From Pycnococcus provasolii (taxonomy: Eukaryota; Chlorophyta; Pseudoscourfieldiophyceae; Pseudoscourfieldiales; Pycnococcaceae): a DNA stretch of 64,000 nt. Each line of letters opens with the position of its first letter. Positions within the stretch are counted from its first letter, which is position 1. The stretch is from the NCBI GenBank assembly GCA_938743325.2, contig OW568862.1:1279501-1343500 (forward strand), in the 5' to 3' direction. A program made the translations under genes and the position numbers. The notes beneath the pieces were generated by a model. It searched no databases. It had not been told where the DNA came from and was given only the letters and a program-made list of their open reading frames with translations. Positions 11,771 through 21,768 of the stretch are shown here, piece by piece.

Positions 11771-12720
11771 GTGTTGGGATAGGATGTACGGCGGCGGCTG
11801 CCACAGAATGAATACGCCGGATGGGTGGACGGACGGCTCCGGGTGGGGGGAGAAGGAAGGAAGCTGGGAGGATGGGGATCCCTCCTAGTAGGACGTCTCG
11901 GAATCTATCACTATTTTATTTTAGGGTTTGGGAGGTAAGAATTGGGTAAGAATACGGGTACTGTACTTTTAGGGCTAATTTATCCGTACATAGCAGGTTT
12001 GGCAGGGGATCCCCTGTTGCCTGTGGTTTCCTTTTTTTGACTTTTGATTTGGAACCAGTCTTCGTAGTCCTAGGGTAATTTAGTGGTTTGGGGTGTGGTG
12101 GTTATTTATTTTGGTTTTTGGGGATACGTCGTGGAACTACTTCTTATAGTGCGTTTGGATGAACGTCGTTTTTATCGGGGGTTTCCCTTTGGAGTGGTTT
12201 TGGCTTTGGTTTCGGTCTTTGAGATGCCGGTGCGTTTTCAAAGCCAGAACGGTTCCACAGTGCCGTTCTGTGCTTTCATCGTTGATAGCCTTGCTCTTGG
12301 TACCGTACGGACTACGGAACAAGACGCGACGAACTCCAAAACCGCAAGACGGTTATGTGGACCAAAACCTTGTAGAGTGTGGACCAGTAGTCTATGGAAG
12401 CGCGCGCGCTTTTCCTTCTCCTCGCCTCGCCTACAGTTCAGTCCCCTCTCCAAGATGGGGCGATGGGCTCCAGAAGTCCAGAGGTCCAGAGGGGAGGCAA
12501 TGCTTCTTCTAATGCTTCCAATGCGGGACGTTCATGGGGACCTTTTGCTCATGCCCGGGTGCCCGGGTGCGAGGATGAACGTCCAGGAATGCATGAGGGT
12601 TGAATGCATGGCGAAGACAGAGTGGCCTCCCCTGCAGGGAAGGCGAGGCGACGCGCATTCACGCATTAACGGAGACGAAAGCAGGCCGGTAAATGCAGGG
12701 TAAAGGGCAGTGCAATGAGG

Positions 12721-12748
12721 CCCCACGCACCGTGCACCGTGCGTGGGG
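12721..12748. repeat. Perfect 10-bp stem hairpin
   Basis: CCCCACGCAC (12721-12730) pairs with GTGCGTGGGG (12739-12748) around an 8-nt loop, just before the GTGCA array. Confidence 0.7.
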
Positions 12749-12772
12749 CTCCCATGCAAGCTGGCTTGGCTC

Positions 12773-12845
12773 GTGCAGTGCAGTGCAGTGCAGTGCAGTG
12801 CAGTGCAGTGCAGTGCAGTGCATGCATGCACTGCAGTGCAGTGCA
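12773..12845 (+). repeat. (GTGCA)n microsatellite
   Basis: About nine tandem GTGCA units, then a short inverted CATGCATGCA and a few more units. It lies about 200 bp before the start codon of the secreted protein gene. Confidence 0.9.
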
Positions 12846-13043
12846 CGCGCATTCCTTCGCATTCGTTCGTCCATCCTTGCACCTCCTCGCACTTATCGGC
12901 CTCGGCTCCGCGGCCAACCAACTACGCCTCGCCCTGGCCCGAGCACCAAAGCCGGCCGACAGCGCGAGAACCGTCGACGCCTCGTCGAGCGACCCTGCAG
13001 ACCAAACTCCCTCCCCTCCCCTCCATTACTCGCCCTCGCAACC

Positions 13044-15265
13044 ATGGTGTCGCGCGGCCTCTTCTTCGCGGCGCTCCTCGCCATGTGCGGAACAGCGCAA
13101 GGTAAGCTTTCACGCGCGCTGTGCCTGCTGGTGGTTGGGCAGGTGGCGGTGGTTGTTCGGACAGATGGCGGTTGAGGTTGGTGAGGTTGGGATGATCTTA
13201 CAAGAGAAGTACGCCCTGAAGGCATCCTTTTAAGGGTGCTTTCGAAGGCCACCACTCTCGAGCTCTGCATGTTCTTGAGAAAAAAAAGAGAGGGAGTTGT
13301 GTGGTGTGGTGAAAGAGAACTTATTTGCACAAGAAAGAACAACATGACGAGCACTCACACAAACGCAACCTTTTTTTTTCCCCACAAACACAAACTAAAC
13401 TTTCAGCCGCTGTCATTACGAAGACGTCGGATTTGTCTGCCACTAATAATCTTCTTACTCCCTTTAACACCCAAGTGATGCCCGCAAACATCCCTGCAAC
13501 TTTGAATACACCAGTTGCTGGATCTCTGGATCACCTTCTCGTTGCTAACGCTAACATTAACGGCCAAGGCACCAACGATGGCCTTTCATCTTCCTGTTCG
13601 ACGGGGGTCTGTTCGAGTGCCGTTCAGGACACGATTCGCATCTCCGGCAACACCATTAAAATGTACGTTTCGGCGTATGATAATGTGGCCAATTACGTGT
13701 CTGGCGGAGATATCAACAGCAACACCTACCTTTCTACGTTTACCATGTACTACTCGATCAACGGAGGTGCTACCGTGACCATTGGAACGTACACGAACGC
13801 GCAGGTGCTTGCGAGCACGCCGTTCATTTTCCTTGACAACATGGCGGACGGTTCGTATACGATCAGGGTGTGGTCCCAGGTCAACGCGAAGTCCAACACG
13901 CAGGTCGTTGGCACGGATGCTATTGGCACGAAGCCTTTGGCGACGGAAATTGCAACTGACAACACGGACGCAGCAGCGTCCCCGCTCACGCTTACGGTCG
14001 TTGTCGACACGACCAAGCCGGTGACGACCATCACGACGGCGATGTCGGCGTACTCCAACGCGGCGACGGGAACCATTGCCTTCACGTGCTCCAAGGCGGT
14101 GGACTTGAACTTGTCGGGTGGATTTATCGAATTTTGGACATCCTTTGCGGGATCCGCGTACGTCAACTCCCAGACCGTGAACACCGCGAATGGCGAAAAC
14201 TCTGGAACGTACAACTACAATCTTGCAGGCCAGACGGATGGCTCGTACACGTTCAGCGTGTACTGCAAGTGGATTGGCAACCGCAAGACAGACAAGAACT
14301 TTCGTGCGGTAGCCGACACTCGCGATAACCAAAATGGTCTTGGCGGTTACGTTGAGACGACGACTCCGAAGCCGAGCCTCACGTGGTTCTACGACACCAC
14401 CGCGCCGGTTGTGGCTGTGCAGGCGGGACCCGGCGTCGGAGGTGCGGCGAGCCTCTTCGCGTACGGCGCTGGCACGACGAGCTTCACCTTCTCGTGCACG
14501 GACGAGAACGGACTGGCGTGCACGTACAAGTGCGCGCTTGACGGTAAGGCGACGTCCAACGGGGCGAGCACTACGACGGCATCGAAGGGATACTACTCGT
14601 GCACGTCCGGACACACGATCACGCTCGCTGCGGGCGTTACGACGACGTTCCACGTGTACGCGGTTGACCTTGCGGGCAACGAGTCGCCCCTGTCGCCGAT
14701 GTACGCGTACAGCAACGACAACACCGCGCCGCTCGTCGCGTTCACCAACATGGACAGCGATGTGGTGCTTGATACGACTACCACAGCATCCAACGCTCTT
14801 GAGAGCTTCGGTGGATACTACCCGACCCAATCCGATCTGACCGCTGGTGAGAAGCTTAAGGATGGCACGACGGCCGTCTACGCACAACCTATTTCCAGTC
14901 CGCAGGTGACGACGGGCAACAGCCCTATCGATTCTCTTCTCAATGTAGTGACCGCTGCCACGACTACCAATGGGGTAACTACCTCGGAGGCCACGTACAG
15001 GACGGTGCTCCAGGTGGCGATGGACAAAACAGACCCGGTGTACGACCTGACGAGCAACGGATCGCGCGGTGTGACGGACGGCTACGGCGTTCTGCTTGCG
15101 GCGCGTCAGGTGAATGGCGTGACCCCTACTGGCGTCACGGCATACGGTGCGTACTACTACAACGTTCTGCTCAGCACGAACTCCCCCGGCGGAAAGTTCA
15201 CCTTTACGTGCATTCACGAGGAGATGAAGAACGGCGACTCGGCGAACACCATCGCGACTGCGTAA
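13044..15265 (+). CDS. Secreted protein with bacterial-Ig-like repeats
   Basis: Two exons, 13044-13101 and 13407-15265, encode about 638 aa. Exon 1 carries almost exactly a signal peptide (MVSRGLFFAALLAMCGTAQ); the 305-nt intron has a GTAAGC donor and a CTAAAC...TTTCAG acceptor, and splicing keeps the frame. The mature part is rich in Thr, Ser, Gly and Asn and contains repeated Ig-like beta modules with the phrases VVDTTKPVTTI, FYDTTAPVVAV and HVYAVDLAGNESPLS, each followed by a Cys-containing strand such as FTFSCTDENG. These resemble bacterial and algal cell-surface Ig-like repeats. No membrane anchor is visible at the C-terminus. The likely location is outside the cell or in the cell covering; a more precise function is not recognisable. 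Confidence 0.75.
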
Positions 15266-15797
15266 ATGCGCACACATGAGACGTTGTGTCCTTTCTTTGG
15301 GGTTTGGGCATACAGTGGAAACTTGCATGATCGACGCGTGCGTATGACTGCTTGATTGACTATTCGGTCAAGCGAGTGATGGCGGCACGAAAGTGGATGG
15401 AATATTTTGGTGGGATGATTAGTCATGAATATGTAACGTGCACGTTGCGCGTTTCGAAACCAAGAAAAATACCTTTACATACCATCAGCACAAAACCCGT
15501 ACTGCAGCGGAGTCTACCTGCTTGTAGGTACGTACCGTCTGCCCGAGCCCGTGCCAGTGCGATAGAGTGCGTGTGAGTAAATGCGCGCCCCCCTCCCCCT
15601 CCCGTGGTGGCTCCATGTGGTAATTCCTTAAAAAAGAGAGAGATCTGCCAGCGACTTGCCCCTCCTCCGTCCCGTCCCTTCCTTTCCGGCAGTGCAAGCA
15701 CTGGTCCGCCCGCGTCCCCGGATAACCCTAACCCTAACCCCGATGAACCCCCGACCTTTCACATCCACCCTGTGCATTAAGGATTCGCCATATACAT
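15266..15797. other. Intergenic spacer, 3' flank of secreted protein and promoter of PLP enzyme
   Basis: There is no coding sequence I can support. A TGTAA motif near 15432 may end the upstream transcript. The region ends with a short telomere-like tract (15723-15740) about 58 bp before the next start codon. Confidence 0.6.
15723..15740 (+). repeat. Telomere-like CCCTAA tract (5' of the PLP enzyme)
   Basis: About three CCCTAA units on the plus strand, 58 bp before the start codon at 15798. Confidence 0.9.
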
Positions 15798-16997
15798 ATG
15801 TCCGCCACCGTGCACGCGATGCGCGGCAAGCGGCTCGCGGACGTGTCGACGCCCGCGCTCGTGCTCGCGCTCCCCGCGTTCGAGCGCAACTGCGCGCGCC
15901 TGGCGTCGCTGCTGTCGCGATCGCCGGCCGTGCACGTTCGACCGCACGCCAAGGCGCACAAGTCCGCGTCGCTGGCTGCGCGCCAGCTGTCGCAGCTGCG
16001 CGAGCACGGCGCTCGCGTGTCTGGCATTTGCGCGCAGACGATCGCCGAAGCTGAGGCGATGGCCGAGGCGGGTACCACCGACAATCCGATCGACGTTCTG
16101 CTGTCGAACCAGACGGTGGGTGCGGCGAAGGTGGCGCGACTCGCGGCACTGTCCGCGGACCCGCGCGTTGTTCTGTCCGCGTGCTTCGACGACGCGACCA
16201 ACGCCGCGGAGGCGAACAAGGCGGTTGGGGACGTGGGCGGGAAGATCGCGGCGGTCGTCGAGGCGGACGTCGGCCAGGCACGGTGTGGAACGCCGACGCC
16301 GGAGGTGGCGGCGTCCGTCGCACGCGCCATCGTCGACGAGATGAGCCACCTCACCTTCAAGGGTGTGCAGTGCTACCACGGTGGTATTCAGCACGTTCGC
16401 ACGGTGGCAGATCGTGGGGCAGCTGCCGGCGCGTCGCACGAGCGCGCGCGCGCCGTCGTCGACGCACTCGCCGCCGCGGGCGTGCCGACGGACGAGTACG
16501 TCACGGGAGGTGGCAGTGGAACGTTCGCGTTTGAGCAGGCGACGGGGCTGTACACCGAGGTGCAACCTGGTTCGTACTTTTTCGGAGACTGCGACTACGG
16601 CGCGAACGAGTATCCCGCCGACGAGGCGTGCGACCAGAGCATGTGGGTGATGACCACGGTGATCAGCGCGCACCCATCGAACGACTGGGTGGTGGTAGAT
16701 GCGGGTGCAAAGGCTGTTTCCACCGACTGCGGTCCGCCTCAGGTGTACCACGACCTTCACGCAGAGCCGGCGTCGTCGAGCGACTCACAGCTGACGTACA
16801 CGTGCGCGGGTGACGAGCACGGCATCGTGAGAAGTTCGGGAGCGTCCGACGCGAAGCTCCCTCGTCTTGGCGACACGCTCTACCTACGCCCAGGACACGT
16901 GGATCCGACGACGAACCTTCACACGTACTGGTTCCTCGAGCGCGACGGGATCATTGAGGATGTCTGCGAAGTCAACGCGCGAGGGCCTGGCTCGTAG
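15798..16997 (+). CDS. Fold-type III PLP enzyme, D-threonine aldolase / D-hydroxyaspartate dehydratase family
   Basis: This 399-aa single-exon gene has the alanine-racemase-type barrel at the N-terminus: VRPHAKAHK with the expected PLP Lys at residue 52, YHGGIQH, and the phosphate-binding TGGGSGTF. The C-terminal metal site reads PGHVDPTTNL (His367, Asp369). In this family H-x-C marks zinc D-serine dehydratases, while H-x-D is the metal pair described for D-threonine aldolases. I therefore favour a D-threonine aldolase, which splits D-threonine and related beta-hydroxy D-amino acids to glycine and an aldehyde; D-threo-3-hydroxyaspartate dehydratase remains possible. No clear targeting peptide is seen. 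The start at 15798 is the first ATG after the telomere-like tract. Confidence 0.85.
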   Translation: MSATVHAMRGKRLADVSTPALVLALPAFERNCARLASLLSRSPAVHVRPHAKAHKSASLAARQLSQLREHGARVSGICAQTIAEAEAMAEAGTTDNPIDVLLSNQTVGAAKVARLAALSADPRVVLSACFDDATNAAEANKAVGDVGGKIAAVVEADVGQARCGTPTPEVAASVARAIVDEMSHLTFKGVQCYHGGIQHVRTVADRGAAAGASHERARAVVDALAAAGVPTDEYVTGGGSGTFAFEQATGLYTEVQPGSYFFGDCDYGANEYPADEACDQSMWVMTTVISAHPSNDWVVVDAGAKAVSTDCGPPQVYHDLHAEPASSSDSQLTYTCAGDEHGIVRSSGASDAKLPRLGDTLYLRPGHVDPTTNLHTYWFLERDGIIEDVCEVNARGPGS

Positions 16998-17039
16998 TTT
17001 CACAAGGTAAAAAAAATATTACAACACACGAATCGTACT

Positions 17040-18275
17040 TCACTCGGCAATGGCGGCGGCGATGGCGCTCGTTGCGGCGCACACTCTCGCTATGGTGGCA
17101 TCCCACGACGTCTTCGCATCTCCGTCGTCGTGAACGAAACGCAGCATGCCAGCCGCCTGGTCGATGTTTGCGTTCAACCGCCTCTCGAAAATCATGTTTC
17201 CAGCAGCCTTCTCCGCGACGCGCGGCTCCACACCAAGCAGGGCGCCAAGCTCTTCGAGTGCGACGCATTTGTACACCATGGATGCGGCGACGATGTTGTG
17301 CTCGACGACGCTGCGGCTGAGCACCGTGCTCCCATCTCCCGCCTTGGCGAGCTGGTGAGGCTTGAGCGTGGCTGCGAACGCATCCACGATGTCCGTCTGC
17401 AGGAACCGCCCGAGGTGAACGCGCTCGAGGATGGCATGCGAGGCGAGTCGCGACGTGCGCTCGTCTTTGTACAGCGTTGCAAGCACGCGGCTCCTCTGCG
17501 GCCCCGCGGCGGCGAGAACGGCACACGCCACCGCCGCCTCGAGCGCCTGCATGAGCTCCGCATCGTCGACGCGAGGAACGTCGCTGGCCGCCTTTCCGTC
17601 CTCCTGCCGATCCGACGCGCCTGAGCCGGACGGCAGCTGGCTGAGCTCGTAGTACCGCATCGCCGCCTCGAGGAACCTCCTCTTGGAGTCGAGCACGCGC
17701 GCGTAGCACACCTTGTACTGCAGCTCGAGCGCCTTGTGCCTCGGGTCAGTGTTCGCCTCGCCGTCCGTATCCCTTGCGGCGAGCAGGAACGACGCGCGCT
17801 TGACGTGCGTTTCTGCGCTGACCGCGTCGTCATCCTCGAGGTACAGCATGGCTATTTTCACGCACGTCGCAAGTTTGTACGTTTCGTCGACGCTGCGCAC
17901 GCCGCTGTCGAGGTCGATCCCCGCGAGCGCGCGTGCGGCGAGCGACCACTCCTCATCCTCCTCGTGGAGCTTGCAGAGGTTTTCCCTGATTGCAGCCATC
18001 TGTTCCTCGAACGAGACGCGTCTCGGCTGAATCCTCTCGAGCGCGAAGTTTGCGAGCGACTTGGCTTGGTCGCGTGCGGCGACTGTGGTCAGCAGCGACG
18101 CGAACTGCACGAGGAGCGCGCGTGCGAGCGTGAGCGGTTCGTCCATGACGGCGGTGAGCAGCTGCGACGTCGGCGTGAACACGTCGTCGCATGCTGCGGA
18201 CATGCAGGTGGCGAGGTGCGCGGCGTATGCGTCAGGCTTCGCTTCGGCGGGAAGCGTGACGAGCGTGGCGTCCAT
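17040..18275 (-). CDS. CSN4: COP9 signalosome subunit 4
   Basis: This 411-aa protein is the usual length for CSN4, a PCI-domain subunit of the COP9 signalosome, which removes NEDD8 from cullins in the nucleus and cytosol. Helical repeats fill the N-terminal two thirds (for example RISFEEQ-like RVSFEEQMAAIRENL and ETYKLATCVKIAMLYLEDDD). The PCI winged-helix part is near the C-terminus (LGALLGVEPRVAEKAAGNMI then IDQAAGMLRF). I chose the start ATG at 18275 (MDATLVTLPAE) rather than an upstream in-frame ATG at 18386, because the extra 37 residues are low-complexity and encoded by a poly-G/C and telomere-like tract. TTACA at 17019-17023 supplies TGTAA in sense. Confidence 0.93.
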   Translation of the reverse strand: MDATLVTLPAEAKPDAYAAHLATCMSAACDDVFTPTSQLLTAVMDEPLTLARALLVQFASLLTTVAARDQAKSLANFALERIQPRRVSFEEQMAAIRENLCKLHEEDEEWSLAARALAGIDLDSGVRSVDETYKLATCVKIAMLYLEDDDAVSAETHVKRASFLLAARDTDGEANTDPRHKALELQYKVCYARVLDSKRRFLEAAMRYYELSQLPSGSGASDRQEDGKAASDVPRVDDAELMQALEAAVACAVLAAAGPQRSRVLATLYKDERTSRLASHAILERVHLGRFLQTDIVDAFAATLKPHQLAKAGDGSTVLSRSVVEHNIVAASMVYKCVALEELGALLGVEPRVAEKAAGNMIFERRLNANIDQAAGMLRFVHDDGDAKTSWDATIARVCAATSAIAAAIAE

Positions 18276-18847
18276 GGCGGCAGGGACTGCGGGAAGGGGG
18301 GGAAGGGGGGGGGACGTGCGAAACCCTATTCTGCGCCGACCCGTAGCCCTAACCCTAATATCCAAGTGGGGACCTCCCTTTATCACGTGCCTCTGATAAA
18401 TTTGGGATGGAGACTGTGATTTATTACCGAGGAACGCACTTCCACCATACTGTAATAAGGTCCACTTTATATTACCAGTTTACCACCGGCTGACCGGTTT
18501 GTTCCGACTTCACTCAGCTAAACTTACCATAGAGGGCAACACTGGGATGCGGTCCTCTGACCGGCAAAAGAAGGACTGCTGGAGGCGGGCTCTTGCAATG
18601 CGACTTGCATACCTCTACCTGACTTGCAAGGGATGCAATGATGGGCCGACCCTCCGGCCTCCGATAATGCCTTGTGTGCACTGTGCCGTGCGTTCGTGTC
18701 ATGTGTACCTGTTAGGAAGTCTTCGTCGCTCTTCAGCGTCCCTGGACTTGTCCACCATTTACCAGTAGGTAGAGGGCCGCTCATCAGCCCGGCCCCCCGC
18801 GGGTGTCCAGTCACACCGCCGATAGAGCCCGCACTTTCGCAGCGCTG
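18276..18847. other. Divergent promoter region with short telomere-like tract
   Basis: This spacer between CSN4 and the LRR gene contains a poly-C/G stretch near 18294-18313, a CCCTAA tract (18346-18359), an AT-rich part (18400-18480) and ACCGG-rich inverted motifs near 18483-18500. No gene is supported. Confidence 0.6.
18346..18359 (+). repeat. Telomere-like CCCTAA tract (5' of CSN4)
   Basis: Two to three CCCTAA units, about 71 bp before the CSN4 start codon. Confidence 0.85.
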
Positions 18848-20257
18848 ATGGAGTCGTCGCCGTCCCTGATAGCGTCCCTCCGCGAGGAGAACGCGCGCCT
18901 CGCGTCGACGTGCAACGAACTCGCGTACCAGCTTGTCATGCACAAAATGCCCGTGCCGTCGTCCGTCGTCGCGGCCGCGGGACACGCGCCGCCGCCGCGC
19001 GCATTCCCGAGGAGCATCGTGCTCAGCCCGTCGAGGAAAGGCCTCGGCGCGGCTTACAGCAACGCGACGGCGGCGAGAGAACCGGACGACGTGGCGGCAG
19101 CAGATGACAGCGGAAAGGTGACGCCCTTCGCGCAGGCATCGGCGGTTGACGACGACGCCATGCGGTTCCTCGCCGCGCCCACGTCGGGGCTCAGGAAAAC
19201 GCTGCGCGCACTCAGCGTCGCGGACAGCAGCGTCAGCGACGACGGCGTCGCCGCACTCTGCACCGCGACGGCTGAAGGGAACGGAGAGGAGCCGCTCTGC
19301 ACGAGCCTCGAGGAACTGGACCTGTCCGGGTGCACGCGCGTCACGGACGCCGCCATTGCTCAGCTCACGCTCTTCCGTCAGCTCGTTGTGCTCGATATCT
19401 CGAGGTGCGGCGCGGGAGCCGTGTCCGTTGCCAACACGCTGCGCCAGCACGAAGCGCTGCCAAAGCTGCAAGTATTCCGCGCAGCCGGCGCCGTCGCCAC
19501 GGACCGCGTGCTGGCGGCGCTCGCGTGCCACGGACGGCAGTTGCGCGAAATCAGCCTTGTGGATGGTGGCGATGCGCTCTCCGACGCCGGCATCGCGCAC
19601 TTCGCGGTGACAGCCGCGGAAAGCCTGGCTCGCGCCGAGTTTGTCTCGTGCAACGCCGGCGATGCCGCCGCCACGGCGCTCGCAGTTCACAGCTCCAAGT
19701 TGCAACGACTCTCCCTACGAGGATGCAAGGCGGTGACGAATGCCGGTGCCTCAAGACTCGCCAAGGCGGGTGCGCTCCGCGAGCTCGACCTCTCTGGTAC
19801 TTCGTGCACATCCGCCGTCATGGATGCGCTCAGTGCTGGCAACGCACCTCTCGAGGCGGTGGCCCTCGGCGGAATCGTGGTGACGGAGGCGGAAGCTGCT
19901 CCTCCTGCCCCTGCCCAAACTGCAAAACCACCAAAGCCTTCGACGGCTACAAGCCAAGTCTCACGCAAACTGGAAATGCTCGTCGACGAGCCTGAACTTG
20001 CGCGCCCGGTTGCAACAACGCCCGTGCGGCGCAAGCCCCCACCTCCGATGGAGATCCGACGTTCTCTCGTGGGTGGTTTTCAGCGCGTGCAGTGGGTACG
20101 CGCGCCGGGACCTGGTGCATGGGACACGACATCCCCGCGCACTTATTCTCAGTCCGCGTCGATTCGACGAGGAGGTGGGGCAGCGGTCGATACCGATTTC
20201 GTCTCAACAACTCGAAAGGTGATGCACAACGCAACCGTTGGTGGTGCGAGGCGGTGA
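18848..20257 (+). CDS. Leucine-rich-repeat protein (cysteine-containing AMN1/F-box-LRR type)
   Basis: The protein of 469 aa starts at ATG 18848; frames open upstream to 18803 but lack an earlier ATG. Residues about 5-30 form a short coiled coil (SLIASLREENARLASTCNEL). From about residue 100 to 340 there are 8-9 LRRs of the cysteine-containing subtype (LEELDLSGCTRVTDAAIAQL, LQRLSLRGCKAVTNAGASRL, LRELDLSGTSCTSAVMDAL). An F-box is not visible, so a role as a ubiquitin-ligase adaptor is not supported. The C-terminus is basic and disordered. The role is unknown; protein-protein binding is the safe inference. Confidence 0.75.
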   Translation: MESSPSLIASLREENARLASTCNELAYQLVMHKMPVPSSVVAAAGHAPPPRAFPRSIVLSPSRKGLGAAYSNATAAREPDDVAAADDSGKVTPFAQASAVDDDAMRFLAAPTSGLRKTLRALSVADSSVSDDGVAALCTATAEGNGEEPLCTSLEELDLSGCTRVTDAAIAQLTLFRQLVVLDISRCGAGAVSVANTLRQHEALPKLQVFRAAGAVATDRVLAALACHGRQLREISLVDGGDALSDAGIAHFAVTAAESLARAEFVSCNAGDAAATALAVHSSKLQRLSLRGCKAVTNAGASRLAKAGALRELDLSGTSCTSAVMDALSAGNAPLEAVALGGIVVTEAEAAPPAPAQTAKPPKPSTATSQVSRKLEMLVDEPELARPVATTPVRRKPPPPMEIRRSLVGGFQRVQWVRAPGPGAWDTTSPRTYSQSASIRRGGGAAVDTDFVSTTRKVMHNATVGGARR

Positions 20258-20307
20258 TTGAAGTAAATTGTTAGTAAAAAAAAAGTCTTTACAGTGCGCC
20301 GAGTGGC

Positions 20308-20685
20308 TCATCGTCCATCGATTCCGCGTCCACCACCTCTTCCTCCCCGTCCGCCGCCGCGTCCGCCGCCGCGTCCGCCTCCCCGTCCGCCTCCCCGTCC
20401 GCCGCCGCGCCCGCCGCCGCCCTCGACACGCCTCCTCTCGACTTCGTCGACGTTGTCAACGACGTCGTCGGGGACGCGCATGTATTTGATTGTGTTTCCT
20501 CGCACGTAGCACTCTTCAATTTTCCAGAACCTGTCCCCGTCCTTGGACGTGAGTATGACGTCTTTGAGGTGTAGGTTCATCCAGTGGTCGCAGCTGAGTA
20601 GCACGCCGTTGTACGTCTCCCCGTTTTTGAGTTCGACCATCATGGGCTGCGAGACAGCGGTCTTGAGCAGAGAGAGCGGGAGCAT
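20308..20685 (-). CDS. LSM4: U6 snRNA-associated Sm-like protein LSm4
   Basis: This 125-aa protein opens with [10 protein letters not shown] and has both Sm motifs: [27 protein letters not shown] and the Sm2 motif [19 protein letters not shown]. LSm4 is part of the LSm1-7 ring (mRNA decapping in the cytoplasm) and LSm2-8 ring (U6 snRNA in the nucleus). The C-terminus is a long RGG/GGR tail, typical for LSm4 and linked to P-body assembly and arginine methylation. The start at 20685 is chosen over an in-frame ATG at 20775 because it matches the family N-terminus exactly. TTACA at 20289-20293 gives TGTAA in sense. Confidence 0.95.
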   Translation of the reverse strand: MLPLSLLKTAVSQPMMVELKNGETYNGVLLSCDHWMNLHLKDVILTSKDGDRFWKIEECYVRGNTIKYMRVPDDVVDNVDEVERRRVEGGGGRGGGRGGGRGGGRGGGRGGGRGGRGGGRGIDGR

Positions 20686-20816
20686 GGCTGACAGGAGCTG
20701 TTCTTCCGAACGACCAAGAATGAGTGCCAAAAAGGATGGAGAGAGGGAGAGGCGGCGGAAACGGAAACCCAACATGCAAATCCCGCAAGGAGAGAGGTAA
20801 CCCTAAACCCTAAAAC

Positions 20817-20847
<31 letters not shown>

Positions 20848-21063
20848 CCCTAACCCTAACCCCTCCCCCCCTCGGATCTCCGTTCGTTTCCCCTTCCCAT
20901 TTTCTTTTAAGTTTTTTTTCATCGACGCATTTTCCCCACCATCACGCACGCCCTTGGCCATTCCGCTCATTGTGAACTCTCTGTCGCGTTCCAGGGCTCT
21001 TCATTCCACTCCACGTGTGTTTGTCGTTTCTGACTTTCTACTGTCTTCTCTGTCGTCTTTGTT
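20686..21063. other. Divergent promoter with long telomere-like array
   Basis: This spacer separates LSM4 and the ARA6-like gene. Its core is the longest continuous telomere-like tract of the window (20798-20862); the rest is pyrimidine-rich on the plus strand. Confidence 0.7.
20798..20862 (+). repeat. Telomere-like array mixing CCCTAA and CCCTAAA units
   Basis: About ten units; the first three or four include CCCTAAA and CCCCTAA variants, the rest are CCCTAA. It lies 113 bp from the LSM4 start and about 200 bp from the ARA6-like start. Confidence 0.95.
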
Positions 21064-21699
21064 ATGGGAAATTGCTCATCCACCTCCACCTCTTCCTCTC
21101 GGTCGGCAAATGTCGGTGGTTCACTCGTCGTGTCAAACGTGAACAGCGAGTCTGAAAGGGGGGAGCGGTCACCGGCGACGGGAGCAGGAGGGGTGCCGCG
21201 AGTCAAACTCGTCCTGCTTGGGGACACCTCCGTCGGAAAGTCGTGCATCGCACTCAGGTTCGTCAGAAAAACGTTCGACGAAAGCTCGAAAGTTACCGTC
21301 GGCGCCGCGTTCATGGCGCAAACAGTCAAGGTGGATGACACAACCGTGAAGTTTGAAATCTGGGACACCGCAGGACAGGAGAGGTACGCAAGTCTAGCAC
21401 CCCTGTACTACCGAGGCGCGTCCGCGGCGGCGGTCGTATACGACGTCAGCGAACCGAGCTCGTTCGAAAAGGCGAGGTATTGGACGCGAGAACTGCAGAA
21501 ACACGGCTCAAACGGAATCGTTCTCGCGCTCGTTGCAAACAAAGTTGACCTGCCGGAAAGCGCGCGTGCAGTAACGCGCGAGGAGGCGGAGAAACTCGCC
21601 GCAGAGGAGGGAATGATGCTCTTCGAAACGTCTGCGAAAACAGGCGACGGAATACAGGAGTGCTTTGAGCGAATTGCCAAGGCGTACGTCGCGCAGTAA
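21064..21699 (+). CDS. ARA6: Plant-type Rab5 GTPase of the ARA6/RABF1 class
   Basis: This 211-aa small GTPase has all Rab motifs: P-loop GDTSVGKSC (about residue 52), switch [22 protein letters not shown] (Gln about residue 104), NKVDL and ETSAKTG, closest to Rab5. The N-terminus MGNCSSTS is a strong myristoylation signal with an adjacent Cys for palmitoylation, and the C-terminus ends AYVAQ with no prenylation cysteines. This swap of lipid anchors is the hallmark of ARA6/RABF1, a Rab5 branch known from plants and green algae that acts on endosomes and at the plasma membrane. It is one of the best lineage markers in the window. TGTAA at 21726-21730 follows the stop. Confidence 0.93.
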   Translation: MGNCSSTSTSSSRSANVGGSLVVSNVNSESERGERSPATGAGGVPRVKLVLLGDTSVGKSCIALRFVRKTFDESSKVTVGAAFMAQTVKVDDTTVKFEIWDTAGQERYASLAPLYYRGASAAAVVYDVSEPSSFEKARYWTRELQKHGSNGIVLALVANKVDLPESARAVTREEAEKLAAEEGMMLFETSAKTGDGIQECFERIAKAYVAQ

Positions 21700-21768
21700 A
21701 GCCTCACAATCAAAATCCAAACAGATGTAAAAAAACAGACAATTTCCAATCAAAATAACAATTCAGCT

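Larger units (their letters stand above)
11771..13043. other. Non-coding spacer with GTGCA microsatellite and hairpin
   Basis: No gene is supported in this 1.27-kb divergent spacer. It starts AT-rich (11890-12130) and becomes GC-rich. It holds a hairpin CCCCACGCAC/GTGCGTGGGG (12721-12748), a (GTGCA)n array (12773-12845), and short direct repeats such as AAGTCCAGAGGTCCAGAG near 12473-12490. The open frame at 12083-12703 has no recognisable protein features and ends in simple-sequence DNA. Confidence 0.6.

Noticed and set aside
12083-12703. 206-codon open frame on the plus strand
   Set aside because: No domain, atypical composition, ends in simple-sequence DNA; no support as a gene.
13586-15328. 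580-codon open frame on the minus strand
   Set aside because: Lies opposite the secreted Ig-like repeat gene; Arg/Val-rich without any known motif, while the plus strand has a signal peptide and intron.
18803-18847. Extended N-terminus of the LRR protein
   Set aside because: The extension begins with GTG, not ATG; the first in-frame ATG is 18848.
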